Below, in pieces: positions 17,114 through 25,658 of a stretch of 64,000 nt of DNA (its first letter is position 1; every line of letters begins with the position of its first letter). This stretch comes from Erginobacter sp964587835 (GTDB taxonomy: Bacteria; Auribacterota; Erginobacteria; Erginobacterales; Erginobacteraceae): assembly GCA_964587835.1 (NCBI GenBank), contig CAZPMN010000004.1, positions 1 through 64,000 on the forward strand, given 5' to 3'. The notes beneath the pieces were generated by a model. It was not told the origin of the DNA, did not search any database, and saw nothing but the letters and a program-made list of their open reading frames with translations. The translations under genes and the position numbers were made by a program.

Positions 17114-17581
17114 ATGGGGTTATTCTCCTCGAATGTCGTCCTCCTCACCATCCTTCTCCGGCTTTTGACCGACACCTCTCTGGCCGGCTTGGAGCGGGAT
17201 CAATTCATCCAGGAAGGCCGGTACTGGCGCCAGCGCGCCCAGTCGGCCCCCCGCGCTTCCTACCGGAAGATCCACTTTTACGAGAAATCCCTGGCTGCCG
17301 ACCCGGCGGTCGGTGCCACCCACCTGGAGTTGGCTGAAGTCTATTACGAACTGGCCATTTCTTACGGGCATCGGGACCTCTTCGAGCGAGCCCTGGAGTC
17401 GCTCACCGCCGCCCTCGAGGTTGACCCGGGATTGGCCGCCGCTCACTACCGTCGGGGGACCATCCATTTTCTCCTCGGCGACTTCACGGCCAGCCGCCGG
17501 GAACTGGAGGCGGCCCGCCGCCTCGATCCCTCCTACCGGTCGGCCGAGAGCGGACTGCGGAGGCTGGGAGAGGTTCAATAG
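17114..17581 (+). CDS. Small exported TPR protein
   Basis: The product has 155 residues: a signal peptide (about 1-23), then three TPR-like helical pairs (YEKSLAADPAVGATHLELAE, LTAALEVDPGLAAAHYRRG, LEAARRLDPSYRSAESGL). It lies 34 bp after the previous gene in the same orientation. A periplasmic adaptor role is inferred from fold only. Confidence 0.75.
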   Translation: MGLFSSNVVLLTILLRLLTDTSLAGLERDQFIQEGRYWRQRAQSAPRASYRKIHFYEKSLAADPAVGATHLELAEVYYELAISYGHRDLFERALESLTAALEVDPGLAAAHYRRGTIHFLLGDFTASRRELEAARRLDPSYRSAESGLRRLGEVQ

Positions 17582-17608
17582 TCGGGCTGTCCCGGTCCCG
17601 GAGAGCGG

Positions 17609-18295
17609 GTGAGAATTATGCGGAAATCCCTGCAATGCTGTCAAAAGTTCTTCTCCCCCCCGGTGATTTCGGGCATTGTTTTCCTGGCGATTCTCCCTTC
17701 TCTCCGGGCCGGTCCCCCGGTCGATATCAATACCGCCGGGGTCGAGGAACTCCAGACTCTTCCCGGGATCGGCCCCGCGCTGGCGAAGAGGATCATCATC
17801 GACCGCGAAGCTAACGGCCCCTTCCAAGAGCCTGAAAAAATAACCCGGGTCTTCGGGATCGGGGACGCCCGCTACCGGGAGATTCAGGACCTGATCACAG
17901 CCGGCCGGGTCGCGGTGCCGGTCAACCGGGCGCCCCCGCCCGACCGGGTCAACCTCAACACCGCCACCCAGGAGCAGCTGGAGACCTTGCCCGGGATCGG
18001 CCCCGTCCTTGCCCGCCGGATTATCGACTACCGGGAAAAAGAAGGCGGTTTCAAGCGGACGGAAGACCTGACGGCGGTCCGCGGGATCGGGCCCAAGACC
18101 TTTGCGAGCCTGAAAAACCTGGTTACCGTTTACGGCCAGGCCCTGGAACAAGTTGTCGCTCCCGGCGGCCCCGGGCCCCGGATCTCCGTTTCCCAGGATC
18201 TGAAGTGCTGGCGCTGCGGCCATACCTTCCAGGTGGAGGGATCCGTCAGGTCCGGGACCTGCCCCTCCTGCGGCGCCCCCTGGCGGGCCCGCTAA
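17609..18295 (+). CDS. Exported ComEA-like helix-hairpin-helix protein with zinc ribbon
   Basis: A signal-like hydrophobic segment (about residues 14-33) is followed by two ComEA-type double HhH domains. The first covers about 38-105 (VDINTAGVEELQTLPGIGPA) and the second about 115-175 (VNLNTATQEQLETLPGIGPV). The C-terminus (about 195-225) carries two CxxC knuckles (CWRCGH, CPSCGA). ComEA binds incoming DNA in the periplasm during transformation, but single HhH proteins of this type also occur without competence. No other competence genes are nearby. The start may be the GTG at 17609 or the ATG at 17618. Confidence 0.85.
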   Translation: MRIMRKSLQCCQKFFSPPVISGIVFLAILPSLRAGPPVDINTAGVEELQTLPGIGPALAKRIIIDREANGPFQEPEKITRVFGIGDARYREIQDLITAGRVAVPVNRAPPPDRVNLNTATQEQLETLPGIGPVLARRIIDYREKEGGFKRTEDLTAVRGIGPKTFASLKNLVTVYGQALEQVVAPGGPGPRISVSQDLKCWRCGHTFQVEGSVRSGTCPSCGAPWRAR

Positions 18296-18303
18296 TAAAC
18301 AAA

Positions 18304-18331
18304 GTAGGGGCGAGGCATGCCTCGCCCCTAC
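18304..18331. repeat. Perfect 28-bp palindrome
   Basis: The arms are 14 bp (GTAGGGGCGAGGCA and its reverse complement) with no loop. It sits 9 bp after a stop codon. There is no T-run, so it is not a standard terminator. Palindromes of this wording occur dispersed in many bacterial genomes. Confidence 0.7.
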
Positions 18332-18354
18332 CGCGACGATGATAATGATTTCTC

Positions 18355-19131
18355 GTGAGCGAGGTTGAGAAATACCGTTGCCTGGTAACCGCGCCGGACC
18401 TGGTTTCGGCCCGGGTCCGGCTCCGAGAGAGCAATTTGTTGGTCCAGGCGGACCGCGATCTTGCCCGGGAGGCCCGTTCGGTCCTCGGGCGGCGTCGGGG
18501 CGAGATTGAGGAGTATCTGTACCGGAATCCGGAGTGGGGCAGGAGTATGGTACCTATCCCGGAGCGGGGCGATGCTCCGGAAATAGTCAGGGCGATGTCC
18601 CGGGCCTCCGCGGCCTGCGGGGTCGGGCCGATGGCGACCGTGGCCGGCGCCCTGGCCTGGTTCGTGGGGCGGGAACTCTCCGCCCGTTCCGGCGAGGTAA
18701 TCGTCGAGAACGGGGGCGATATCTACCTGGACCGTCGCCGAGAGAGGACGATCCTGGTCTGGCCCGGGTCCGGGGAAATTTTTCCGGTCCGGGTCGGAAT
18801 TAAAGTCCCCGTTTCTTCCTTACCGGCCGGGGTGGCGGCCTCTTCGGGCTCCTTCGGCCGGTCCTTAAGCTGGGGGAAGGTGGCGGTGGCGGTGGTGGTG
18901 GCGGTTGATTCACTGATTGCTGACGGAGCGGCTACTGCACTGGGAAATCGGGTCCCTGACGCCGCCGAGGCGACAATGGAAACCGCCCTGGAGTCGGTGA
19001 TGGCCATCCCCGGCGTGACCGGGGGCCTGGTCCTCTGCCGGGGGATTCTGGCCGCTCGGGGGGATATCGAACTGGTCGACCTGGCCGCGGGGTCAGGGAA
19101 ACAAGATACTTTGCGGGATGAGGGGAACTGA
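18355..19131 (+). CDS. UPF0280 family protein (ApbE-like fold)
   Basis: The 258-residue product has the conserved UPF0280 segments: an N-terminal strand region (ESNLLVQADRDLAREA), then ASAACGVGPMATVAGALAWF, an ENGGDIYL motif, and the C-terminal DSLIADGAATALGNRV. The last two resemble ApbE flavin transferases, which modify proteins with FMN, but the family's own activity is not established. The GTG start has no obvious ribosome-binding site. It stands alone after the palindrome and before a promoter-containing gap. Confidence 0.85.
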   Translation: MSEVEKYRCLVTAPDLVSARVRLRESNLLVQADRDLAREARSVLGRRRGEIEEYLYRNPEWGRSMVPIPERGDAPEIVRAMSRASAACGVGPMATVAGALAWFVGRELSARSGEVIVENGGDIYLDRRRERTILVWPGSGEIFPVRVGIKVPVSSLPAGVAASSGSFGRSLSWGKVAVAVVVAVDSLIADGAATALGNRVPDAAEATMETALESVMAIPGVTGGLVLCRGILAARGDIELVDLAAGSGKQDTLRDEGN

Positions 19132-19158
19132 AGGCAGAAATTAGTAAAAAAAATCTGG

Positions 19159-19280
19159 TGACAATCCCTCTCTCCGTGGTATGCTTTAATTACGGGGGAT
19201 TAGGCTATTTTCTTCTCGGGATTATGCCGATCCAGGTAAAGGGAAATGGTCTGAATCAGATTTAATCGCCCCGGCATAAT
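19159..19280 (+). promoter_or_regulatory. Promoter candidate and structured 5' leader
   Basis: GTGACA (19159-19164) and TATGCT (19180-19185, preceded by TGG) are 15 bp apart, a short but possible spacing. The following 130-bp leader holds an inverted pair ATTATGCCG (19221-19229) and CGGCATAAT (19272-19280) that would close a 42-nt loop containing a smaller hairpin. It resembles no riboswitch I know. Confidence 0.3.
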
Positions 19281-19316
19281 TTTAATTTCCAGATACTCAG
19301 AAAAAGGAGCAGGGCC

Positions 19317-21563
19317 ATGTCAGGATCTGCCAGGCACCTCCGGTCAACCAGCCGTGCCCTCTGGGCTGTCACCTCGCTTTGCTTGACTCTCATTCTCCTT
19401 CATCCCGGGGGAGCGCGGGGTCAAGCATTAATCAACGAAGGTTTCGACGCCTGGCCGACCAAGCCCGCCGGCTGGACTTTCAACGGCATCGCCGACGGCG
19501 ATATATATACCACGGCGACGAATTATGGCCTGGCCTCTCCATCGCTCAAGCTGGATGCGAGCGGTGATTATATCACCACCGCCTCCTTCGCCGATCCCCA
19601 GGAGCTCTCCTTCTGGATCAAGGGGCAGGGGACCGCCGGATCGAGCAGTCTCCTGGTCGATGAATACTATTTCCCTAATTGGAACCGGATGACCGAGATC
19701 GTCCCCCTGCCCCTGACGGGTACGGATATCTCCGGCCTCCTCTTCAACCCTTCCGCCACCCTGGTCCGGTTCAGTTACAATCAGGATACCGGCGACCTGG
19801 CCTTTGACGATGTCCTGGTAACCGGCCTGGCCCCGACCCCCACGGCCTCCCCCACCCCCACCCTGACCCCGGATATCTACACCTCGCCTACCGCGAGCCC
19901 GACTCCACCGGTTATTTGCGAGGGCTTTGACGATTTCAAGGAACCGAACTGGGTGGTTCCGGCCGGCTGGACCTTCGTTGACATCACCGACAACTGGACG
20001 CAATCAGGGTATTATGGTGTGGCCTCTCCTTCGGTCAAGCTGGACAGCTCGGAACAGATCCTCTATACCGATACGATTTACCGTCCTTCCGAATTTACCT
20101 TCTGGTTGAAGGGTCAGGGCTCGGCCGGCAGCTGCACACTCTTTATTGACGAATATTATTTCGGCTCGCCCGACGGCTGGTCGGAAGTCACGGCGATCAG
20201 TCTCTTCAATACCTGGTCGGCGGGGACCGTTCTTGGGCCCTATCCGCTGGATTATCTGACCACCGAATTGTGGTTTTCCTTCCTTAGGGATGACGGCACC
20301 GACTGGACCCTGGCCCTGGACGATGTCTGTATCTACCAGGCCGAGGCCTCTCCCACGGTCACTCCGCCACCGCCGCCGTCCCCTTCGCCCACCCGGACCC
20401 CGCTACCCCCCACGCCCACCCCGATCTCCCGGCCCGGGCCGATCACCGGGCGGGTTTATGATCGGGTGACCGGAGTCGGGATTGCCAACGTCTATGTGGT
20501 GGCCCTGCCGGTGGACGCTCCCCGCCCGGACGGGGACCTGACCGACTCCCGCGGATACTACCGGATTGACGGTCCCCCCGGGGGGACGCTGGACGCCGGG
20601 ATTTATAAGGTTTTCTGCTCCGCGGTCGAGGGTTTCGGGATCCGCCGCTACCGGGACCAGTTTTACAACCAGAAAGACAGCGTGGAGGTGGCGGACCTGG
20701 TTGCTTCCAACAGCGCCGGCATCAACTTTCCGCTATATCGGGTTGGAGTCTATCCGACTCCGACCCTGCCCCCTTCCCCTCCGCCCACCCCGACTCCCAT
20801 CCTGCGCATCTATACGGTCCGGGTTCTCAGCGGAGACTACGACGGAGACGGGTCGGCGGAGATCGCCGTCTTCCGACCTGCTTCGGGGTTCTGGGCGGTG
20901 CGGGGTTTAACCCGGGCCTATTACGGCCGTTCGGGCGATATCCCGGTCAGCGGGGATTATACCGGCGACGGTCTGTCGGAGATCGCCGTCTTCCGGCCTT
21001 CCTCCGGCCTCTGGGCGGTGAGGACGATCACCCGGTGTTATTACGGCCGTTCAGGAGATATCCCGGTCCCCGGAGATTACGACGGGGACGGGACGGCGGA
21101 TGTCGCCGTCTTCCGCTCCTCCTCGGGGCTCTGGGCGATTCGAGGATTGACCCGAGCTTACTTCGGCCGGGACGGGGACCATCCCATCCCCGGCGATTAC
21201 AGCGGGGACGGGCAGTCCGATCTGGCCGTCTTCCGCGGTTCCTACTACGGCCTCTGGGCGGTTCGAGGATTGACCCGAGCTTATTTCGGCCGGGGCGGGG
21301 ATCATCCCATCCCCGGCGATTACAGCGGGAACGGGCAGGCCGATCTGGCCGTCTTCCGCGGCACCTACGGGCTCTGGGCGGTCCGGGGATTGACCCAGAT
21401 ATATCACGGTCAGGAAGGCGATATCCCGGTCCCGGCCGGCTACCGCGGGGCGGTTTCCGCGGAAATCGCCGTCTTTCAGGAAAAGACCGGCCTCTGGAAG
21501 ATCCGGGGCGTGACCCGGGTTTATTTCGGTCGTCCCGGGGCCGACCTCCCGGCGACCAGGTGA
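19317..21563 (+). CDS. Exported multidomain protein with jelly-roll-like modules and six FG-GAP-like repeats
   Basis: AAAAGGAG precedes the ATG, and a signal peptide of about 36 residues follows. Two related beta-rich modules (about 37-170 and 200-345), each opening with EGFD and containing LSFWIKGQG or FTFWLKGQG, look like carbohydrate-binding jelly rolls. Pro/Thr linkers separate them from a carboxypeptidase-regulatory/CnaB-like domain (about 375-475, beginning GPITGRVYDRVTG). Residues about 490-748 hold six repeats of about 40 residues with the wording DYDGDG...IAVFRPSSGLWAVRG...YFGRSGD. The first repeats keep a Ca-binding DxDGDG loop and the last has lost it. Surface display and carbohydrate binding are inference. 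It shares the CnaB domain and repeats with the next gene. Confidence 0.8.
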   Translation: MSGSARHLRSTSRALWAVTSLCLTLILLHPGGARGQALINEGFDAWPTKPAGWTFNGIADGDIYTTATNYGLASPSLKLDASGDYITTASFADPQELSFWIKGQGTAGSSSLLVDEYYFPNWNRMTEIVPLPLTGTDISGLLFNPSATLVRFSYNQDTGDLAFDDVLVTGLAPTPTASPTPTLTPDIYTSPTASPTPPVICEGFDDFKEPNWVVPAGWTFVDITDNWTQSGYYGVASPSVKLDSSEQILYTDTIYRPSEFTFWLKGQGSAGSCTLFIDEYYFGSPDGWSEVTAISLFNTWSAGTVLGPYPLDYLTTELWFSFLRDDGTDWTLALDDVCIYQAEASPTVTPPPPPSPSPTRTPLPPTPTPISRPGPITGRVYDRVTGVGIANVYVVALPVDAPRPDGDLTDSRGYYRIDGPPGGTLDAGIYKVFCSAVEGFGIRRYRDQFYNQKDSVEVADLVASNSAGINFPLYRVGVYPTPTLPPSPPPTPTPILRIYTVRVLSGDYDGDGSAEIAVFRPASGFWAVRGLTRAYYGRSGDIPVSGDYTGDGLSEIAVFRPSSGLWAVRTITRCYYGRSGDIPVPGDYDGDGTADVAVFRSSSGLWAIRGLTRAYFGRDGDHPIPGDYSGDGQSDLAVFRGSYYGLWAVRGLTRAYFGRGGDHPIPGDYSGNGQADLAVFRGTYGLWAVRGLTQIYHGQEGDIPVPAGYRGAVSAEIAVFQEKTGLWKIRGVTRVYFGRPGADLPATR

Positions 21564-21672
21564 GTTCCCGGCGCGCCCCAGCTATATTTGGCGGGGGTTC
21601 GGTATTGCCGTTCAGGAAGTCGGCTATGGAGCAGTCGCGGCCTCGCAAGGAACGACCAGAGGAGAGCTAATT

Positions 21673-24600
21673 ATGAATCGATCTCGGATTAAGAAGAAGG
21701 CGATTAGGTCTCTGGCCGCCCTGGCGGTCGCCTCTATCTTGACTTTTTCCCCGGGTCTGGCTGCTGCTCAGGCTGATATCCTCCCCTTCCAACCGGGCGA
21801 CACCCTGGAGGAGATCCGCTACAAGATAGATTACAACGGTTACAGCTTCACCGTGGAAGAGAACCGGATCTTTGGCTTGCCCGCCGAGGAGAAGGCTGCC
21901 CTCTTCAGCCGCCACCTTCCCCTCCATCCCCGTCGCTACAGTGTCAACGACGAGATCGGGCCTCTGGCTCGGCATCTGGAAAAACAAGCGCTTCCCGATA
22001 GTTTCGACTGGCGGGATTACAACGGTACCGGTCGGGACTATATCGGGCCGGTCCGGGACCAGGGCAACTGCGGATCCTGTTACGCCTTCGGCGCGGCGGC
22101 CGCCGCCGAGGGTACCTATAACTACGCCAAGGGAAGATTCGGCGACAACCGGGCGGAATTCTCCGAGGCCTTCATCGCTTTCTGCCTGGACGACCATTAC
22201 GAAGGATTCGCCGGCTGCGGCGGGGCCGATTACGACTACGATGAGCTGCAGGCCCTGGTCGATTACGGGATCTGCAGCGCCGCCGAATATCCCTATATGG
22301 ATTATCAACAGCTCTGCCCTTTCGGCACCTACCCGGAGCTGACCAAGTTCAACTCCTGGCACCGGATCCCCTGCGGCGACATCGAAGCGATCAAGACTGC
22401 GATTATGACCTACGGGGTGGTCGATGCCGCAGTGTATGTCGGGGAGGCCTTCCAGGCTTACGCCAGCGGGGTTTACGAGGATGAGAATACCGACTGCTAC
22501 TCCTCCCCCTGTTACTACACCCCGACCAACCACGCAATATCCCTGGTCGGCTGGGACGACAACCCCCCGGAGGGGGGAGGGGGGTGTTGGATTCTGCGCA
22601 ACTCCTGGGGAGAGGATTGGGGCGAGGACGGATATATGCGGTTGCGCTATGACGCCGCCCGGGTCTCCTGCGAGTGCTCCTATCTGATCTACGAGGAACC
22701 CCGGGGCGGCCCGCTTAGAATCGCCACCTTCAATGTCAGCGTCTGGGGATCGATCCCTGGGGTGGAGACGAAGAGAACCTTCCAGGGCCTGTTACCGGAC
22801 ATCGCCCTCTTACAGGAGTGGGGGATGGCCGACGGGGCCCACCTGGGTTACGTCGAGGAAGCCTTTGGACCGGATTTTTACTACTATCTTGGCTGGGCTC
22901 CCGGGGCCGCGATCAACCGGGAGCAGAATAACGGGGTGGTCAGCCGGTGGTTCATTCAGACCTGCGGGGACTGGCGGGATCCGACCGGGCCGTCCAACCG
23001 GGCCGCCTTCGCCTGGGCTGAGATCGACCTTCCCGGGCAGAACGATCTGCTGGCCGTCTCCGTACACCTGAAGGCGGGAGACTCCCTGGACGAGCGGGCC
23101 GAACGGGAAGCACAGGCCAACGCGATCAAGGACTATGTGGAAGATTACCAGACCGCCACGGGCTTTGACGGTTATGTCGTGGTCGCGGGGGACCTGAATT
23201 TTATGAGCATCGTCCAGGACGCGGCCGCCCTTTCCGTTTTTGAGAGTTTCCTCGAGGCAACCGATCATCGCCCGGCCGATCACACAGGCAACCAAAATAC
23301 CAACTCCAACCGGGAAAGGCCTTACGACTGGCTGATGCCCAACGCATTGCTCAACAGCAGACATGCCGATCTGACCATCGGCAGCGGCGATTATATCTAC
23401 CCGGAAGGGCTCGTCTTCGATAGCGACGTCTTCTGGTTCGAGGGGGGGGCTCCTTACCCGGCTCCGGCCTACGGCACCGAACTCTGGAACCTGCCCCCGG
23501 TCCGTTACGGAGACAGCCACAGCGGGGTGACCGACCATATGGCGGTGATGAAGGCGTTCGAGGCCCTGCCCGAACCCACTCCAACCCCGCTGGCTACCCG
23601 GACCCCACAGCTGGCGCCCACCCCCGTGGCGGTGCTGGGGCCGATCCGCGGTCGGGTCTATGACCGGGTGACGGGGGCGGGGATTTCCGGGGTTCATGTG
23701 CTGGCGTTGGGAAGCGGGGGGAGCGCGGGCGGATTATCCGGATCCAACGGCTGGTACCAGACCCGGGACCTGAGCGCCGGAACCTACGTCGTCTACGCCG
23801 ACACCTTCGGCCAGCCCGATTACCGCCCGCAGTATTACGACCAGAAAGATGAAGAGGGTCAGGCCACCCTGGTCGTTTCCAATTCCTCAGGAATCAATTT
23901 TCCGCTCTACCGTCGTTGGGCTTATCCCACCCCACCGCCGCCTCCCACCCCCCCCCGAGGTCCCTCGCCGACACCGCCTCCGCCGCCGACCCCGGACTGG
24001 CTTCCCTCCTGGATTGACAGTGCCGATTATGATGGCGATGGGGTCAGCGAGATCGGGATCTTCCGCCCCTCCAGCGGGCTCTGGGCGATCCGGGGCCTGA
24101 CCCGGGTTTATTTCGGGAGGTCCGGTGACCTGCCCGTTCCGGGAGATTATACCGGGGATGGGACCTCCGACATCGCCGTCTTCCGGCCCTCCTCCGGCCT
24201 CTGGGCGATCCGGGGTTCGACCCGCGCGTATTTTGGCCGCCGCGGCGATCTGCCGGTCCCGGGGGACTACGGCTCCGCCGGCCGGGCCGGTATCGCCGTC
24301 TTCCGGCCCTCGTCAGGGCTCTGGGCGATCCGGAGTTTGACCCGGATTTATTTCGGCCGTTCCGGCGATCTCCCGGTGCCCTATAATGAAAGCGGGGAGA
24401 AGAAGATAGCGGTCTTCCGGCCCCCATCCGGCCTCTGGGCGGTCCGGGGATCAACCCGGGTTTACTTCGGTCGTTCCGGTGATATCCCGGTTCCCGGCCT
24501 GGCCACCAACCCCTCCGGTACGGTGCAGCTGGGATTTTTCCGGGAGGCATCGGGCCTCTGGGCGGTTCGGGAAACAACCAGGGTTTATTACGGACGATCC

Positions 24601-24771
24601 GGCGACCGGCCGCTAGTGGTCAACCCTGTCGGACCGGTCCAGCTGGGAGTCTTCCGGGATGGGTCGGGGCTGTGGGCGATCCGGGGGACGACTCGGGCTT
24701 ACTTCGGCCGGTCCGGCGATCTGCCGGTCTCCGGGCTGTCCATCAACCCCTCAGCCGCCAGCAGTCTTTAA
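21673..24771 (+). CDS. Exported papain-like protease fused to an EEP phosphodiesterase/nuclease, with six FG-GAP-like repeats
   Basis: After a signal peptide (about 1-34) and a possible propeptide comes a C1A papain-like domain (about 110-340): QGNCGSCYAF with catalytic Cys136, NHAISLVGWDD with the His, and NSWGEDWGEDG with the Asn. An endonuclease/exonuclease/phosphatase (EEP) domain follows (about 350-635): RIATFNV, LLQEW, VSVHLKAG, VVAGDLNF and a final TDHMAV motif, so all expected metal and catalytic residues are present. Next are a CnaB-like domain (GPIRGRVYDRVTG), Pro-rich linkers and six repeats of about 38 residues to the C-terminus. GGAG lies about 8 bp before the ATG. Protease plus EEP in one exported chain is unusual; it may degrade extracellular protein and nucleic acid or phosphoesters. 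Confidence 0.85.
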   Translation: MNRSRIKKKAIRSLAALAVASILTFSPGLAAAQADILPFQPGDTLEEIRYKIDYNGYSFTVEENRIFGLPAEEKAALFSRHLPLHPRRYSVNDEIGPLARHLEKQALPDSFDWRDYNGTGRDYIGPVRDQGNCGSCYAFGAAAAAEGTYNYAKGRFGDNRAEFSEAFIAFCLDDHYEGFAGCGGADYDYDELQALVDYGICSAAEYPYMDYQQLCPFGTYPELTKFNSWHRIPCGDIEAIKTAIMTYGVVDAAVYVGEAFQAYASGVYEDENTDCYSSPCYYTPTNHAISLVGWDDNPPEGGGGCWILRNSWGEDWGEDGYMRLRYDAARVSCECSYLIYEEPRGGPLRIATFNVSVWGSIPGVETKRTFQGLLPDIALLQEWGMADGAHLGYVEEAFGPDFYYYLGWAPGAAINREQNNGVVSRWFIQTCGDWRDPTGPSNRAAFAWAEIDLPGQNDLLAVSVHLKAGDSLDERAEREAQANAIKDYVEDYQTATGFDGYVVVAGDLNFMSIVQDAAALSVFESFLEATDHRPADHTGNQNTNSNRERPYDWLMPNALLNSRHADLTIGSGDYIYPEGLVFDSDVFWFEGGAPYPAPAYGTELWNLPPVRYGDSHSGVTDHMAVMKAFEALPEPTPTPLATRTPQLAPTPVAVLGPIRGRVYDRVTGAGISGVHVLALGSGGSAGGLSGSNGWYQTRDLSAGTYVVYADTFGQPDYRPQYYDQKDEEGQATLVVSNSSGINFPLYRRWAYPTPPPPPTPPRGPSPTPPPPPTPDWLPSWIDSADYDGDGVSEIGIFRPSSGLWAIRGLTRVYFGRSGDLPVPGDYTGDGTSDIAVFRPSSGLWAIRGSTRAYFGRRGDLPVPGDYGSAGRAGIAVFRPSSGLWAIRSLTRIYFGRSGDLPVPYNESGEKKIAVFRPPSGLWAVRGSTRVYFGRSGDIPVPGLATNPSGTVQLGFFREASGLWAVRETTRVYYGRSGDRPLVVNPVGPVQLGVFRDGSGLWAIRGTTRAYFGRSGDLPVSGLSINPSAASSL

Positions 24772-24840
24772 TCCGGTCGAGGAAAAATTTTGGCCATTTC
24801 CGGCTTCATCACGCCCGGTATTCGGGGATAAACCTTGGGG

Positions 24841-24880
24841 AGAAACCCCGGCCGCCGATCGGCCGGGGTTTCTTTTTCTG
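24841..24880 (+). terminator. Rho-independent terminator
   Basis: Perfect 13-bp arms (AGAAACCCCGGCC at 24841-24853 and its complement at 24861-24873) enclose a 7-nt loop and run into TTTTCTGGTTTTC. It ends the transcript of the 19.3-24.8 kb genes, just before the glycerophosphodiesterase gene. Confidence 0.85.
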
Positions 24881-24893
24881 GTTTTCTTCGGTG

Positions 24894-25658
24894 ATGATCA
24901 CCATCGCACATCGAGGGTTTTCCGCGGCCGCACCTGAAAATACGCTGGCGGCCTTCAGCAGGGCGATCCAGGCGGGATCGGATCTGGTCGAGATGGATCT
25001 TCGGCTCAGCCGGGACGCTCAGGTGATAGTTTTTCACGATCGCGAGCTTGACCGGACCACCGATGGCGAAGGGCCGGCGGGGGAGAGGACCCTGGCCCAA
25101 TTGAAGGAACTGGACGCCGGTTCCTGGTTCTCGCCGGAATTTGCCGGCGAGAAGATCCCTACCCTGGATGAGGTGCTGGAACTCTTCGCGCCGACCCGGA
25201 CTGGGCTTTACCTGGAGCTGAAGATCGACCGGGGAGAAGAAAACGTTCGGGAGGAGCTGGTACCCCGGGTTCTGAATGTCCTGGCCGGCAGAGCGGTTCC
25301 GGAGCGGCTGTTTCTGGCTTCCTTTGATCATCCCGCTCTCCGCCTGGTTCGTTCCCTGGGCCCGGGACTCCCGACCGGCTTGATCTTCGGGGAGAAAGAG
25401 ATCTGGGATCTTCTTCCCACGGGGGAACTGACCGGGCTGGATGTGCTCTCCGCCCGCTGGAATATTGTTACCGCCGCCCGGGTTGAAAAGGCCCGGAGGG
25501 CGGGGAAGGAGGTCTGGGCCTGGACCGTCAACCGGCGGGCGGAACTGGATTCAGTCCGGGCCGCCGGGGTAGATGGGGTGGCCGGCAACGACCCGGACTG
25601 GCTCCGGAGGAATATTATCCTGCCAGATGAAAATTCACCACCGAGGAAAGGCAAATGA
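24894..25658 (+). CDS. Glycerophosphodiester phosphodiesterase
   Basis: The enzyme cleaves deacylated phospholipid head groups to glycerol-3-phosphate and an alcohol. The 254-residue product begins ITIAHRGFSAAAPENT, the family's N-terminal motif with His6, followed by EMDLRLSRD and FHDRELDRTTDGEG with the metal ligands and second His. The C-terminal AWTVNRRAEL is also typical. There is no signal peptide, which suggests a cytoplasmic UgpQ-like enzyme. An in-frame GTG lies one codon upstream. The upstream terminator implies its own promoter or readthrough. Its stop overlaps the next ATG. Confidence 0.92.
   Translation: MITIAHRGFSAAAPENTLAAFSRAIQAGSDLVEMDLRLSRDAQVIVFHDRELDRTTDGEGPAGERTLAQLKELDAGSWFSPEFAGEKIPTLDEVLELFAPTRTGLYLELKIDRGEENVREELVPRVLNVLAGRAVPERLFLASFDHPALRLVRSLGPGLPTGLIFGEKEIWDLLPTGELTGLDVLSARWNIVTAARVEKARRAGKEVWAWTVNRRAELDSVRAAGVDGVAGNDPDWLRRNIILPDENSPPRKGK

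Noticed and set aside
18304..18331. Rho-independent terminator
   Set aside because: The palindrome has no T-run after it, so it is listed as a repeat.
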